DNA from: Metellina segmentata
Lineage: Eukaryota; Arthropoda; Arachnida; Araneae; Tetragnathidae
Direction: 5' to 3'
Length of the DNA stretch: 64,000 nucleotides
NCBI GenBank assembly: GCA_947359465.1
Contig: OX375881.1
Location: 31,971,742-32,035,741, forward strand
Part shown: in pieces, positions 1 to 12,037 of the stretch
How the letters are laid out: the number at the start of each line of letters is the position of its first letter
Position numbering within the stretch: position 1 is the stretch's first letter
Made by a program: the position numbers and the translations under genes
The notes under the pieces: model-generated
What the model was told of the DNA's origin: nothing
Seen by the model: the letters and a program-made list of their open reading frames with translations, nothing else
Database searches by the model: none

Positions 1-649
1 GCTTGTTTCTAGTTGTTTACGCAAACTTTGTGGTACATTTAGTTCAAAATTTAAGATTTTTCAGATTCAGAAATATACATAGTTATTCGTGTTTTAGATG
101 GCTATGAAAAGCTCCAACATGACTTACATTACTTGCAGTCTTGGTGCTTGCAAATAGCTTGCTCCTAAATGTTTAAAATTGCTTCTCACTTTAACTATCA
201 CGCTTCAAAGAAATTATACCGAGAATGTAAACCACATAATTAATGATAAATTATTGAGGAAACCAAATTTGTTAACTTCAATATACTTAATAATTCAGGA
301 TTTACTTAAACAACCTCTTAATTATAATACTGACAGTTTAATTTTTCTAATTAACCTTTTGACTACGGCTATGAATATAACGGAGGTGATTCCTTTTTGG
401 AGTGATTCTTATAACTTTCAAGGTACAACTGTTGTACCGGCCTTAGTTTAAATTCTTTTTTGGCACGATCTACTGCTGTACCGGCCGTAATCTAAGGGTT
501 AATTTTTTAAGTGATATCGGGATTTGAATATATATATCTGTAATTTGGAATTCTTATTACGACAGACATGTCATGGATTCTGAAAGAATACAGAATAACT
601 TTGTGAGATATATTTATTTTAAGAACTAGGGGCTCCGTCTCTTGCTCGC
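1..649. other. AT-rich sequence without a recognisable feature
   Basis: The sequence is AT-rich. A 90-codon frame at 179-451 has no recognisable domain, no start context and a composition like the surrounding DNA, so I treat it as chance. A short near-repeat containing 'tgtaccggcc' occurs twice, near 433-446 and 475-486. Confidence 0.5.
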
Positions 650-896
650 CTACGTTTGCCATCCCCGGTGATTACTACTTACTCTCATTTGGTTTGACCC
701 GCAAATCAATCCTCCTTTCGCAGAGTTTTCAATCTCCTGCGTCGGCGAAATTATCTTAATAATTCGTATATTCCTGATTGAACTTTCCGGGACATAATGA
801 CACAGCGAGGGATCCACTCCTGATCGCTTTCGCCCGCAAACTCCTGTGATTGCTACGCAATCCCATTTGGTTTGATTCGTAAACCAACATTCTTTT
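650..896. repeat. degenerate two-unit direct repeat, moderate GC
   Basis: Two related units of roughly 170 bp are visible. The phrase 'catttggtttga' followed by 'cgcaaatcaat' or 'cgtaaaccaac' occurs near 689-712 and 867-890, with similar flanks. No coding function is supported. The right edge is the SINE target site at 897-910. Confidence 0.4.
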
Positions 897-910
897 CCTA
901 AGTGATTTCG

Positions 911-1243
911 GCCGACCAACCGGTATAGTGGTTAAGGTGTTAGCCTCTAGATCAGAAGGTTCCTGGTTCGAATCCGGGTCCGGGCATGGATGTTTGTAAG
1001 CGTATGGTGTAGAGGCGGCTGGTACACCTTAAATCTGTCGTGGCCGAAAGTCCTCACGTTGGGTTGGCGTGGAAGTTTGGAGAGTGGGGTGCCAGCTCAG
1101 GTATTCCTTCGTCATCTGACCGTGGTTTAAAATTACGAGGTGTTGTCCTCGGATTTTTCCCTTAAGGGACTGATCCCGGACCGTCGTCAATAGCCCGTTG
1201 TGTTGCTCTAGTACGACGTTAACTAAAATTACCATTACCATTA
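911..1243 (+). mobile_element. tRNA-derived SINE, family A, apparently full length
   Basis: A tRNA-like head holds an A-box (TAGTGGTTAAGGTGTTAGCC) and a B-box (GGTTCGAATCC), followed by a tRNA-unrelated body and a tail of ATTACC repeats. It is flanked by a perfect 14-bp duplication, cctaagtgatttcg, at 897-910 and 1244-1257, which fixes both ends. The body recurs near 14.9, 23.5, 34.0, 44.7, 53.1, 61.6 and 62.6 kb. RNA polymerase III transcription and LINE-driven retroposition are known for this class. There is no protein, so frames inside are spurious. Confidence 0.93.
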
Positions 1244-1257
1244 CCTAAGTGATTTCG

Positions 1258-1652
1258 CTTTTTAAACGCTAAATGCAACCTAAACTAATAGCCGCATCAG
1301 TAAAAAAACTTTCTCCATCTTGTTCCCTGTTCAATTTAGAAGAAACCATGTTAATCTCTTAATTTTTTTATCTGTACTTTCTCGGGAAACCGTCGGAGAA
1401 TCGAGCGAAAAAAGCGAGCTAAGCCTCTTGGACTTTCCGAGCCATGACGTCTCCGCGAGTTTCAACGGCCAAATAAAAACAATCGTTGCTTGTAATAAAA
1501 CATTCATGCATTGTTATCTTGGACCTTGCCTTTATTTGTTATTTTTTAAAGATTTTTTTCCTACTGTTTTGTTAGTATCCTCCTTATATATTACTAAACA
1601 CAGTTAATTAATTTGTATTAAATCTTCAAAAATATTGTTTTTTTTTCTAATA
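1258..1652. other. unassigned sequence with one 95-codon frame
   Basis: A + strand frame at 1320-1607 includes a GC-richer stretch at 1380-1470. I recognise no domain. It could be a host exon fragment or chance, and no splice sites clearly bracket it. Confidence 0.25.
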
Positions 1653-1755
1653 TTAGCCCTCCAATTAGCTTCTACGAGATATCTCGTTCATAAAGATCTG
1701 ATCTTAATTTGCTTATGACGAGATATCTCATCAAGACAATCACCAAGAGGATTAA
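1653..1755. mobile_element. TTAA-type palindromic MITE, short copy
   Basis: Inverted ends are TTAGCCCTCCAATTAGCTTC on the left and a right end whose reverse complement begins TTAATCCTCTTGGTGATTG. Inside are two copies of the palindrome close to GACGAGATATCTCGTC, near 1674 and 1719. The same ends and palindrome recur in other copies (3449-3688, 39645-40057). A TTAA/TTAG boundary followed by CCCT suggests a non-autonomous piggyBac-type element; that class assignment is inference. Confidence 0.6.
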
Positions 1756-2678
1756 ATAAATTTTTTCAACTGTGTAGTTTTTTAGAGATTGATGTACTTT
1801 TTAATGCTTGCATTCAAGTGGTCATTTGCTACGCTGACAAAATTAGCTCTACCTCCGCTTTAATTGTATATATGTCTATTATCTCGCATTTTTTGGGACC
1901 TACACCTTTTGTTCTATGTAATTATATATTTGTCTGAGGCAAAACCAAAATTAAATAAATACCTACCAAGTAAGAATCAAATTAATTTACATGCATCAAC
2001 TAACTACCCAGATTATAGTTACGGCAATTAGTGGACACTAAAAGCATTAATACGAGAATCTAGTTTGAACATTCCTCCAGTGAAAAATAATCGTCACTCA
2101 TGCACCGTCACATTTACTTACTTCAATAGGATGTGTACTGCGGTGTAACATTTTAAAATAAATGTTAAAATATCTGCAGGGAAAACAGCAACATACCGGA
2201 AAGACAAGCACGGTGTTTTTCGCAGACCAGAATAGACCTGTCCATAAAATATGATGTCCTCCCATCTAGCGCTCTCGGTGATCAATATTAATGCTTGTTC
2301 CAAACATCAGGCTTTTATTATGACTTATTTCTTCACAAGCTTCACGTTTTAGACCGAATATTCTTCGGGAATGACTGCATGCATATTGGTAATGAAGTAT
2401 TCAGGCGCGAGTTCGTTTTGGTAAATCGGGTTTTTCATTCATATACGTAGAAACATCGAACTGTGCATAGTGGTTCCCGATTTGTTTCGACAAAAGATCA
2501 AACTTGAAAATTAAGTGTATTCCAGGATTCTTTGATATTTTAATATTTAACGGGGCACATGCATTTGCATAAGATCATTGATCCTTTTTTTTTCACATTG
2601 ATATTGAGCGTTAAGCGCAATACATAGATCTATGCTTAATGTATTGTAAAACTTTACATTGAGGATTAGTGTGATGAT
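1756..2678. other. AT-rich gene-free stretch
   Basis: No repeat or coding family is recognised. A 61-codon minus frame at 2118-2303 has no family signal. Confidence 0.5.
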
Positions 2679-2890
2679 TTAGCCATCTAATTGGTTTCGA
2701 TGAGGTGGCTCATCAATCAAGATCTGGCCCATTTTGGTGAGATGTATCACCATAAAGGCATTTACGATTTTTTTATGATACCGACATTTGGATCTGACCA
2801 GTTTTCTTAAAATGACAAGATATCTCGCCCATCAAAATTTGAGAAATATGTGTCTCATGACGAGATACCTAGTCGAGAAAACCACAATAC
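2679..2890. mobile_element. TTAA-type palindromic MITE, diverged copy
   Basis: It begins TTAGCCATCTAATTGGTTTC and carries three degenerate copies of the GACGAGATATCTCGTC palindrome, near 2700, 2818 and 2860, separated by 'atcaagatctgg'-like spacers. The right boundary is unclear. Confidence 0.45.
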
Positions 2891-3448
2891 AGGTTCACGT
2901 TCTGACGCAGGAAAACTAGAGTTACAAATTAAATAAACAGTAAATATTATACTATTATGTATTTGTTTAAACGTACTTCTGTACCTCGGAGCTAAAAGTG
3001 CTACTGTTCAAAATTCCTGAATCCGAGTTTCATACTCCAATACACTCTAAATAAATTTTACCCCTTAGTCCTGTTAAACCATCAGTAAACAACATTACAT
3101 TAATACCTAATATATGAAGACGACAAATTATGTACAAATTAACGGAAAATTTTAGAAATTCAAAATATTAATTTGGAGCTTTCACACAATTTTAACAGTG
3201 GACATTAGTCCTTTTACTTCAAGGTACATAATTAAGTCAAACTGTTCTTGACTTCCTGAATTACAACACTAATTACATCATAATATGCACTTTAATCTGA
3301 ATGTGAATAAACAGCTGTATCTTAGCAACTATCTGCAATGTATAGATTAATGCCTGGTTTTTGTAAGTTATTCTCAACATCAAGTCTACTTCGAATCAAT
3401 AAATACAAATAAGTATAATAGTATTATACCTTACTAATGGTTTAGTTT
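2891..3448. other. AT-rich gene-free stretch
   Basis: No recognisable repeat end, RNA gene or reading frame was found. Confidence 0.5.
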
Positions 3449-3688
3449 TTAACCCACTTAGTGGTTTTTCTTAAAGTCAGAAACTGCCTTGTAAGTGTCC
3501 AACCACTGGTGTAGAAACCTGTTTCAAAATGTCACCAGTTCTGAATCAAAATGGTTTTCGTTCATGGATAAAAAACCTCTTCCTCTTGGAGTAATTGGAC
3601 AGTGTTATCTTGACGATATATCTCGTCCCTAGCAAAATTGATCGCATCTTGGACGAGAAATCTCGTCGAAACCCATTTGGAGGGTTAA
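3449..3688. mobile_element. TTAA-type palindromic MITE
   Basis: The left end is TTAACCCACTTAGTGGTTTT. The right end is CATTTGGAGGGTTAA, an inverted match. Degenerate palindromes lie near 3610 and 3650. Both ends sit at TTAA, as expected for a piggyBac-type non-autonomous element. Confidence 0.6.
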
Positions 3689-3769
3689 AATTTAGATTAT
3701 AGAACGTAAAATAATCGGTGAAAGTAAAGCAATAATCCATTTATTCTGGGAAAATTCTGCTTTAGCTAT

Positions 3770-4570
3770 TAACTAGCCACTGCCTGGCTAGCCCGGCGTT
3801 GCCCGTGCCCGAGGTGCTGGTTTGCACGGTCAACGCCGTGATGTAACGTGTTAAGCTGGTGTAAAATTCACCACAGATTTCAAATCCGTTGACATTTTCA
3901 ATCTATCTTTAACGATTCCGATTTTACAAAAAAAAAAAAAAAAAACAATGCCAGTCATTTTTTTTTTTTTTTTTGCAGAGATAGAAGAGGGTTGGAAATA
4001 CAATCTGCATTTCCTGCCCTTCGCGTTAAAAAAACCAATCTGTTTATTTTTGGAAAGAGAAAGTTGACGAGACATCACAATCTCTTGCGAAAATGTGAAA
4101 GATTTATTTAATTAAAAATTATTTATTTAAAGAAAATCATATTTTTAGGTATCGATGTAATGTGAAACTTTCAGAAGAATTCAAATCCGTTTAATTTTTT
4201 ACTCTTCTTTAACGGTCTATATAGGAGATAGAAAAAAGAACTATAAAACTAAAGTTAAAACTTTATTTTTTATCGTCTGTTTAAAAATCATTCCTTCGTA
4301 CAAAATGAAAACGGAAAAATAAATTTTAGAATCTGTCATCTCTATGTGGTGTTGCCATTCCAAATAAAACAGTAATAATTAAATTTCATTAAATTCATTT
4401 TAAAATATTCTAGAATGAATTTTAAAATTCGCCGCGACCCTAAAGTTTCAAAAAATTTGGACTACCTGAGTGCCGAATCCCAACACTATAAGTGCCATTT
4501 ATTCGTCAGGACTTAGCGTGCAAGACACAAACAAACAGACAAACACTTCCTTTTGTAATAATAGAGAAAC
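3770..4570 (+). repeat. dispersed repeat, class unassigned, copy 1
   Basis: It starts near 'actagccactgcctggctag' and ends near an AAACAAACAGACAAACACTT tract followed by 'ttttgtaataatagagaa'. A second, shorter copy at 30030-30785 has the same order of blocks: gtgtaaaatt, aatctatctttaacgattcc, gaaagttgacgagacatcac-like, ggactacctg, aaacaaacact, aatattagaga. The poly-A and poly-T tracts near 3928-3974 lie inside. A retroposon or a Helitron-type origin are both possible. Confidence 0.55.
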
Positions 4571-6769
4571 GCGTATTACAAATCGCCCATGTATCACCTA
4601 AAATCTTTCCCCTAGGTATTCTTGAATCCTACTTGGAAATCACAGGTATATAGTATATAGAAATAAAAATACCTGATGAGATATATTTTAATGAACTTAC
4701 GTATGTAGTATTACTACTTACGAATTCTACACATCTGTCGGATTGGGAAAACAAGATTTTGACTTTCACATTCGTTTAATGTATAACATTGAATGATGAA
4801 ATGTAATTAAAAATTATGATTACTTTTGAGCACATTTGAATATAGAGAAAGCCCATCAAGATTAAGAAAGTAAATAGCAACACATATTTCATAATTCTAT
4901 GATACAAATCCTTAATTTATAAATAAAGGTATTTCATTCCTTGTTCACTCACTGGAAAAGGTAATCACTTATAAAGATGTTCTAAGTTTTAATACATTTT
5001 CAAGATAAAACATATAGTATGTGACGTAATGATAGTTTTTAGAAATGAGTATATGAAACAGTAATTTAATATTTATACTATGACAAAATAATTATTTTGT
5101 AAATATTTATTAATAATATTTAATAAATTAATAAATAATATTAATAAATATTTTTAAAAGTAGTCTTGTTTTTTTCTTGCATCATTTAATTTTTAATGTA
5201 ATTATGTGAGGCCTAAATATTTTTAAGCAAAGAAAATAGCCTATGTTTAGAAAAAATAAAAAAAGCCTATATTTAAAAAAAATAAAAAAAATTGAGTTGT
5301 ATCTTTTGTTTTTATAATTATTTCCGAATCTTCTAAGCATAGAAAATTGTGCTCCATGTATTTTGATAGAGAAAACCTAAACATCTGAGTAATTGGATTG
5401 AAATTTATGAACACTAGTTTCTAAAGCAGTTATTCACATACATATTATCCTTGTTTAAACTTATTTCAAAATTAAAGTATTCATTGATATAAAATCACTT
5501 GCATGTCTGTTACTATTTATGAAAATATTGTAATCATACAAAAGCATATCCAAGTATAACTAACAAACAAATTGTAACCTTTCATTGATTCTTAGAGAAT
5601 TAAACATAAATTGTACCGACAAATTAAAAAATTATTCTATCAGCAACTTTAATGGTCAATAAATTAAATGCAGTTTTATTAAATTAAATAAAGCGTTTTC
5701 ACTATTGAATTAGTTCTTATTTTATTGCATTTATTTATTTATTAAATGCATTATATATGGGGTAAATGGGGCGCTTGACAGGGAAATTCCCTTACTAAAT
5801 TTTTTGAAACTTGTTTATTATTAGCATTTGATTATTACCATTTTTTACAGTCACTTAAAAAGTAATGTTTTACTTTATTAACCAACTTTGATGACTTTTT
5901 TCAACAAAAGATACCACTCATACTAGGACGCGAATACTTACACATGGTGTCGTAAACAAACCCCATTTACACTTAGGTTAAAGATTATTATCTTATAAAT
6001 TACCTGGAACTCTTTACTATCGAGTACTGCGTAAATATTCAACACGCGAAATAAGTTCGTAAAGAAAGGAAAAACTAAACAAACTTGGAAGAGTTGTTTA
6101 ACATTTTAATATATTTATATTTCAATAATAATTATATTTTATCATATGGGTAGTCTTGACGATATATCCAGTTACTTTAAGAAAACTGACCATAGCTTAA
6201 TATTGTTATCCTAATAAAATCGACAGTATCTTTAAAACAACATATACAGTCATTAGCAAAACAGTTCAGATATGGATGGACTAACTACCTGTTTAAAACC
6301 ACTTGGAGGATTAAAGCATTCCTCCATGCTCATTAGCAATTCTCGTAACACCATTGTTAATGTATAGAAGTTGTTACGAGCTATGCTAATTAGTATGACG
6401 ATATAAGCGTTATGTACAGAATGAAGAGCTCTGTATCGACTTATCAGACAATTCATTAAATAATAAATAAAAACTCTACATACTTTTAGATGATTCCAAA
6501 TCCATTTGATGCGGGAATGCGACCATACTTGTGAGAAAATATCACCGAATCATTTCAATGTTTATGTATCGATGCAAAGTTTGCGTTCGCTGTTCAATTC
6601 GTCGCAACAAAATGTGTCATGTGTCATTCAAACAATTGCTAATATTCCCTCAAGAGCTGTCTCAACACGAAATTCAGCGTTCGCTCCTACACATGTTTAA
6701 AACCAAACTCGATAGCAATCGGTTTGAAAGCATTGCATTCTTCCGCAACCAGCGGTGTTAACATTCAGT
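4571..6769. other. very AT-rich gene-free stretch
   Basis: Long A/T runs and TAA/TTA repeats dominate, for example near 5090-5155. A possible degenerate right end of the TTAA-type MITE lies near 6295-6315 (accacttggaggattaa). Short frames at 6253-6761 show no family signal. Confidence 0.5.
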
Positions 6770-7420
6770 CAGATCGAGCGTTATCGAGAAACGGGGTGCA
6801 TCAATCAAAGATTAAGCCCCCGAGTCGATAAACAGTTAGCTCCACAGGTGCCTATGAAATTCAACTCGCATAAACAAAAGTTTCCGGACAACACTTCAAC
6901 CCGTCAGTGGAATTTTAATGTCTCAGGCTCCCGAGACGGACTGTCCGGCGAATAATCCGCCGAAACCGGACTGCCAGATCCGTCTGTACCGGACCGAACA
7001 GGACAACGTACCGATGCACGTGGACCGTCAGAATCGGTCCAAAAGCTCTAGATTCTATCTCTGATATGAACGGAAAGCGGAGTGAGCACCTTGGGTTTTC
7101 GCAGCCGGCGTATGGCGAGCGCACTCATCTCTGTTCCTATTGGCCGAGACAGGCGTACCGGGGCGCGGTCTAGTGGTGAGTGGTGGTTGGCTGAGAGGCA
7201 AACTAGCGGCAAATTGGATATTGCATGTCGGCATCGATTTCGGGTGGATTTTTCGTTTCTTTTCGGCTCTTTTTCTCGGTTTGTTTTGCTGGTGATGGGA
7301 TGTGAAGTGGGAGGATTTCTGCGAGTCAATTTGGTGTGAAGGTTTCGATGCCTTTAACCCTTTTCGGGTTGTTGCGTTTGGTTGATCTACAGGTTTGGGA
7401 GGCGTCGGGTTTGTTCGCGG
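6770..7420. promoter_or_regulatory. CpG-rich island, candidate promoter or first-exon region
   Basis: This block has visibly higher GC and CpG content than anything within 5 kb on either side, with CCGGACTG-type and GGCGCGG-type words. It includes an inverted CCAAT-like 'attggcc' near 7139 and a 'gtgagtgg' donor-like word near 7174. Overlapping frames on both strands (6915-7339) lack recognisable domains. A host promoter with a noncoding first exon fits, but no downstream exon is identifiable; an old TE promoter is the alternative. Confidence 0.35.
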
Positions 7421-7739
7421 AATGAGGTCCTCTGAGACTGAGTTGGCTTGGTGAGTTGTTTGGTTTGTTTGTTGGTGTAATGGAGAATGTCTATCGGTTA
7501 TTTGGTCTTAGTTTTCATTTCTAAGTGATTTGATTAGTTTCTTCCATCATACCGCAACATAGTTGATGCAAGAAACGTAGGCACATCAAAACCACATTCG
7601 AACATCAAATAAAAGAATATTTGTAAACCTTAGCAGCCTTAACCCTCAGGGGATCACGAGAATATGGTAGCATGTGAGTGCATAATTTCTTTTACCCCTA
7701 AGAAACAGACGAAATACCAATATCGATTGATTGAAAGAA

Positions 7740-8110
7740 TTCGTGGATTCTTTCAATCTTTAGAAACATTCTATTGTTTCCTTTCTTAGAATAAAATTAT
7801 TTTGATGGATTCTATTGGTTATTGTAGATTATAAACGTTTTGAAAGATTCTATTGGTTATTGTAGAATATAATCGTTTTGAAAGATTCGATTTGTCCCTT
7901 CCTCAGAATAGAATCCTTTGGAAATATTCTATAGTCCCACCGCTAGATTAGATCCGCTTGGAATGATTCTATTGGTCCTGATCGTAGAATGGAATCGTTT
8001 GGAACAATTCTATTGCTCCTTTTCTTCGAACAGAATAGTTTTGATTGATTCCATTTGTCCTTTTGTCAGAATGGAATCTGTTGGAAACGGATTTGGAATG
8101 TCAAATGCCA
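7740..8110. repeat. minisatellite, unit about 50 bp
   Basis: At least six diverged units follow the pattern 'agaatagaatc-ttttgaaagattctattggt' with a roughly 50-bp period. A frame at 7918-8127 is a by-product of the repeat. Confidence 0.8.
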
Positions 8111-8334
8111 CTGACATTTTTTTTTAAATCCTTCTGTAAAGTTCTCGTCTAGTTTACGCATAATTCAATTAATGAATGTAATGAAATTAAATAATTTCAG
8201 AATATATATAATGTTGAAAACCTTTTCCTAAATATCTCAAGCTCGTTATCCTTTCTTTAAGTTTTAATTCAAAAGCAAGGAAACATTGGATGGTTTCCTC
8301 ATTTTAAATCTGGTTAATGTAATATTGATGTGAA

Positions 8335-8940
8335 GATCTATGAGGAGAAATGCCATGCTGCTTTCTTTACCCGGACATTCGTCGTAACAATTTTTGTCGC
8401 GTTTCAAATATTTTAAAAATGTTCCCAAAATATATGCACTTAATAAGATGGGGAAAATATGATGGTGAAACGAATTCTTGTTACAAAATATGATTGAAAT
8501 GATTCTTCAATGTGTGGGGGAGGGATGTTGAGTTCCGTTCTTTCGATAAAAAAAGTAATATAATTCATTCTTTCATATCGATATAAAAGTAATTTACATA
8601 GTAAATTACATCTATACCTAATTGAAAATAATTAATCCATAATTCATTCATCCATATCTATATGAAAAAAATTCATCCATAAAATTGGATAGTTCTAGAC
8701 ATTTTAAAAGTGATAGTTGAAAAATCGTCATGACGATCTGTAAGGAAAATGCCATGGTGCTTCATTTATCTGATACATGTAGTTATTGTTGCTTTATAAA
8801 TATTTAAAAATGTTCTTATAAAATCTCAACATAATGAGTTGAAAAAAGTATGACGATGGAACTAATTAATGGTGAATAATATGATTGAGAAAATTTCTCA
8901 ATGTGGGTGTAGATTAAATTTAAAGTCTATTATCTATGAA
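8335..8940. repeat. degenerate direct duplication, two units about 395 bp apart
   Basis: Unit 1 at about 8340-8530 and unit 2 at about 8735-8925 share ordered blocks: 'gaaatgccatg-tgctt', 'aaatatttaaaaatgttc', 'tatga-gatgg', 'tgattgaaatgattcttcaatgtg'. Both end at a G/T-rich word. No coding function is seen. Confidence 0.6.
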
Positions 8941-9160
8941 AATAGTTAATCTATACCTTCATCATACTTTTTTAAAATTTTTAAGCTGTCATTTTAAGAT
9001 AACGACTTCAACTACACGCTTCGTTTAATCCATTAGAAGTCAATGTTGTCGCTAACAGGAATTTAGTCATGGTCAGTTTACTCTTTTCGTTTATATATAA
9101 TTATATACATAAGATGAACATTAGAAAAAACATTAATAGAAGATTAATTACAAATTTTAT

Positions 9161-9370
9161 TTAAGGGAATTCTATAAGTGTTGGTGTGGTCTCAATGATA
9201 TAGATGAAGAAGATGTGTTTCGAAGTCATTTCCTCATCAAAGCAAATAAAGCACTTGTCAGCCAGGAGAAAACGATTCAAGATGACCTGATTTACAATGT
9301 GGCCTATTCTGGCTTTAGCGAAAATATTGGGAACTGCTTCAGGGGTTTTTTCTGAAGTAATAGAGGTCAT
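9161..9370 (-). pseudogene. possible non-LTR retrotransposon C-terminal fragment
   Basis: A 69-codon minus frame contains 'ARIGH', 'NRFLLAD' and a later 'SKHIFF'. This order resembles the post-RNase H region of Jockey/I-type non-LTR proteins (TGH, then a Cys/His segment, then EHILF). Cysteines are present at CFICF. No flanking coding sequence can be extended with confidence; the upstream region 9371-9833 is broken. Chance is the alternative. Confidence 0.3.
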
Positions 9371-10130
9371 TAGGCTTACTCTGAAATTGAAAAGGTTAGC
9401 GATTTAATCCAATGTTCCTTCATAAAGTACACCAAAGTGATCGAGCCTTTCTCATGACCTTACCCAGACACTTAAGGAGGGATGCTGACAAAGCCACTGA
9501 GCCTATTGTGGTTACCACACAATTTAGTTAACTAATCAGCCAATTCATAGTCATACTTTTCGCAGCAAACAAGAGCCCAACGGAAAGTGATGGCTTTGTC
9601 CTTAATTTGACAAGACCCTGTCTGCTTTCCTGAATTCTGAAATAGTAGTCGCCAGATCTGCACTGTCGAAGATACATTGAAAGGCAGCCATAGAGTTTGA
9701 CAAATACAAACTGTCTAGAAACAGAAGTGCAATATGGATCTCCATCAGCAGTATTCATTGCGACGCCAATAATATCATGACAGTTTCTATCGTGTCTGAT
9801 AGGCCACAGAGTGCAAGTTGGAAAGTTTGACATGCCAATCTAGTGGGGATGATTTTGAAGACAGTCGACACCAATGAGATCCCCAAATCTAGCGACTCCT
9901 ATAGTTGTCTGATTTCAGAAAGCAATAAAAAATTTGGAAGATAGAAATAAGCTCAAAAAAATAAAAAAGTGATCTATCTCGATAATAGGTCTGAACGTAA
10001 AAAGTACCAAATTCTCGATGGATAAGCGAAAGCGAAGTGAATGAAAGTGGAAGATACACGAAATTAATTGTGCTTTTATGCCTGAATCTATAATCCGTCT
10101 TTGTCTCTCTCATATATATATATATTAGGG
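9371..10130. other. unassigned sequence, possibly degraded retroelement
   Basis: A 101-codon minus frame at 9528-9833 is moderately GC-rich but has no clear motif. The stretch ends in a short AT microsatellite (10110-10130). Confidence 0.3.
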
Positions 10131-10502
10131 TGGAGCGAAAAACACGGATTTCGGAAATTGAAAACGCCTATGGTGGGAATAGTTGGGGACTACCATGCTT
10201 ATTAATAACACAAAATATGAGCTAAATCAATTAATATCTTCAGGTGCCAAAATCACTTTAAAATTTCGAAATTTTGCCAATTTTTTCACAAAAATAATAA
10301 TAACGCATTTAAAAATTTTAATACATCTGATTTAAAGCCATGGGTGGGTGAAATGAACACTTCCCTGTTTTAAAAATAAAAAGTTTTTCACCTAACCTTA
10401 TACCGGAAAAAAAAAATCCCCTTTTTTTAGAGCGCTATCACGAGTTTTTCCACTCCTCTCAATAGACTCACCATTGCGTTCCTCGTTACTACGGGTGCAA
10501 GG

Positions 10503-11150
10503 TAGGGATGCGACATCGATGTCGATGTTTTAAAAACATTGATGTTTATTTAAAAAAATACGATGTATTTAACATCGATGTCTTGGGGTCGATGTTTTTG
10601 TAACATCGATGTTGATATTTGTCGATGTTTTTACGTTGTCGATGTTTTATTTTTAAATAACAAAAGTACCGTTATAAAAATTTAAAAACTAACCAAGTAG
10701 CATAATTTACATAATCAGCAAATTGAACATACTTTTAGACCAAAGTGACCAAGGATGAAGGGTCTGAAAAGTAGGGATGGGACATCGATGTCAATTTTTT
10801 CTAAACATTGATGTTTTAGAAAAAAACATAGATGTATTGGAGACGATGTCGCATCACTAGTTGCTAAACCAGTTTTAAGAAATGGGGAAACAAGTTTAAA
10901 TACACACTGAATTTTAAAGACATCGATGGTTTTGGGGCGATGTATTATCAACATCGATGTCTTAATTTTGAACATCAAAGTTTCAAAACATTGATGTTTT
11001 GCTGTCGATGTAGCATCACAAGTTGCTAAATCAGTTTTAAGAAATGGGGGGAAATGTTTAAATACACTGAATTTTAAAAACATCGATGTTTAGAAACATC
11101 GATGTTTTTGGGTCGATGTATTATCAACATCGATGTTTTAATTTTGAATT
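10503..11150 (+). mobile_element. CATCGATG-rich hAT sequence, left arm
   Basis: It begins TAGGGATGCGACATCGATG, the same terminus that bounds the TSD-flanked copy at 50892-51925. It consists largely of repeats of AACATCGATGTT type. A second internal terminus-like word occurs at about 10772. It is the mirror image of part of 12038-12716, so the arm was duplicated after or together with this insertion. Frames inside (10715-11083 minus) are repeat artefacts. Confidence 0.7.
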
Positions 11151-11199
11151 ACCATCGAATAATATATATGCTGAAAAAATACCATAAAGCATATTAAAA

Positions 11200-11770
11200 T
11201 ATTAAGAAACCATTAAAAAATACTGGCAAACTAGATTTATTGAAAAAGATTATGTCCTTCAGGGAATCAGAAGAAAAAGATATATTTGATATTAGCATAT
11301 GTAAATGTAAGGACTTTCTCTGTTTTACTTGCAAAATGAAAGTACCTATTGCCTGAAAGAGCTTTTTTAACAGATCAAAGGACATTCCGCAAAATGGCCA
11401 TTGGAAATGTTGACATTAAAACCAGCAGAATGCTTGAGAAAAAATCGCATCGCAAAGAGAAGCAGAGAGCCAAAACGTTCAACTCAAAGATTGTAAAGGA
11501 AAACAAACCAAAATACTCTCTCCTTCTATTACGGGGGCCACTTTGAGTTCTAATTTGCTTAAGAATTCTGATGGCACTATAAACACAATCCTTAATAATA
11601 ATTATTCTTCAATTTCGCAAATGAGATCTAAACTTCCAAATGTAGCTCAGGCTTGTGACAGAACTGGTGTTACAAACACGGGACATACATCTACTGATAG
11701 TGTACGAGGCATTTCAAATTATTCACAGAACCGTGTCTACTTAACAAACAATACTGAACTTAAAGATTAA
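11200..11770 (+). pseudogene. broken frame of a transposon-associated Cys-motif protein
   Basis: Three frames read in order on the + strand. About 11221-11352 has a CKCK...CFTCK cysteine cluster. 11349-11546 has 'ERAFLTDQRTFRKMAIG'. 11543-11770 has 'LPNVAQACDRTGV'. The order (Cys cluster, P-x-ERxFLxDQRT, ACDRxG) matches a family of uncharacterised arthropod transposon proteins that I recall but cannot name. At least two frameshifts break it. It sits in the spacer of the palindrome, where the transposase of an autonomous element would lie. Family recall is from memory and uncertain. Confidence 0.45.
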
Positions 11771-12037
11771 AATTCTATGTAAAAAAATATCTAAATTAAG
11801 TAAAAATACGTATTAAAATACGTACCAACAAACTAAAGCGAATCTATTTGAACAAAGGACTTAGTTTTCCCCTATAGACTAGATCGATAGGGCATTTGCA
11901 GGAGCATGCACCTACTATATATTTACAAAAACAATGTTGGGTATATAAAGAAACCCAAATACCTCCACTCCATGTGGTGACATACGAGTTGTTTACCACC
12001 TTATAAACAAGCGAAGAAAGGGAAGCGCCCGTGAACT

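Noticed and set aside
911..990. A functional tRNA gene at the SINE head
   Set aside because: A- and B-box are present, but the sequence continues into a SINE body with a tail and TSD, and the acceptor stem does not close as in a true tRNA.
7048..7339. Overlapping frames in the CpG island as a coding exon
   Set aside because: Frames are open on both strands because of composition, with no domain or consistent start.
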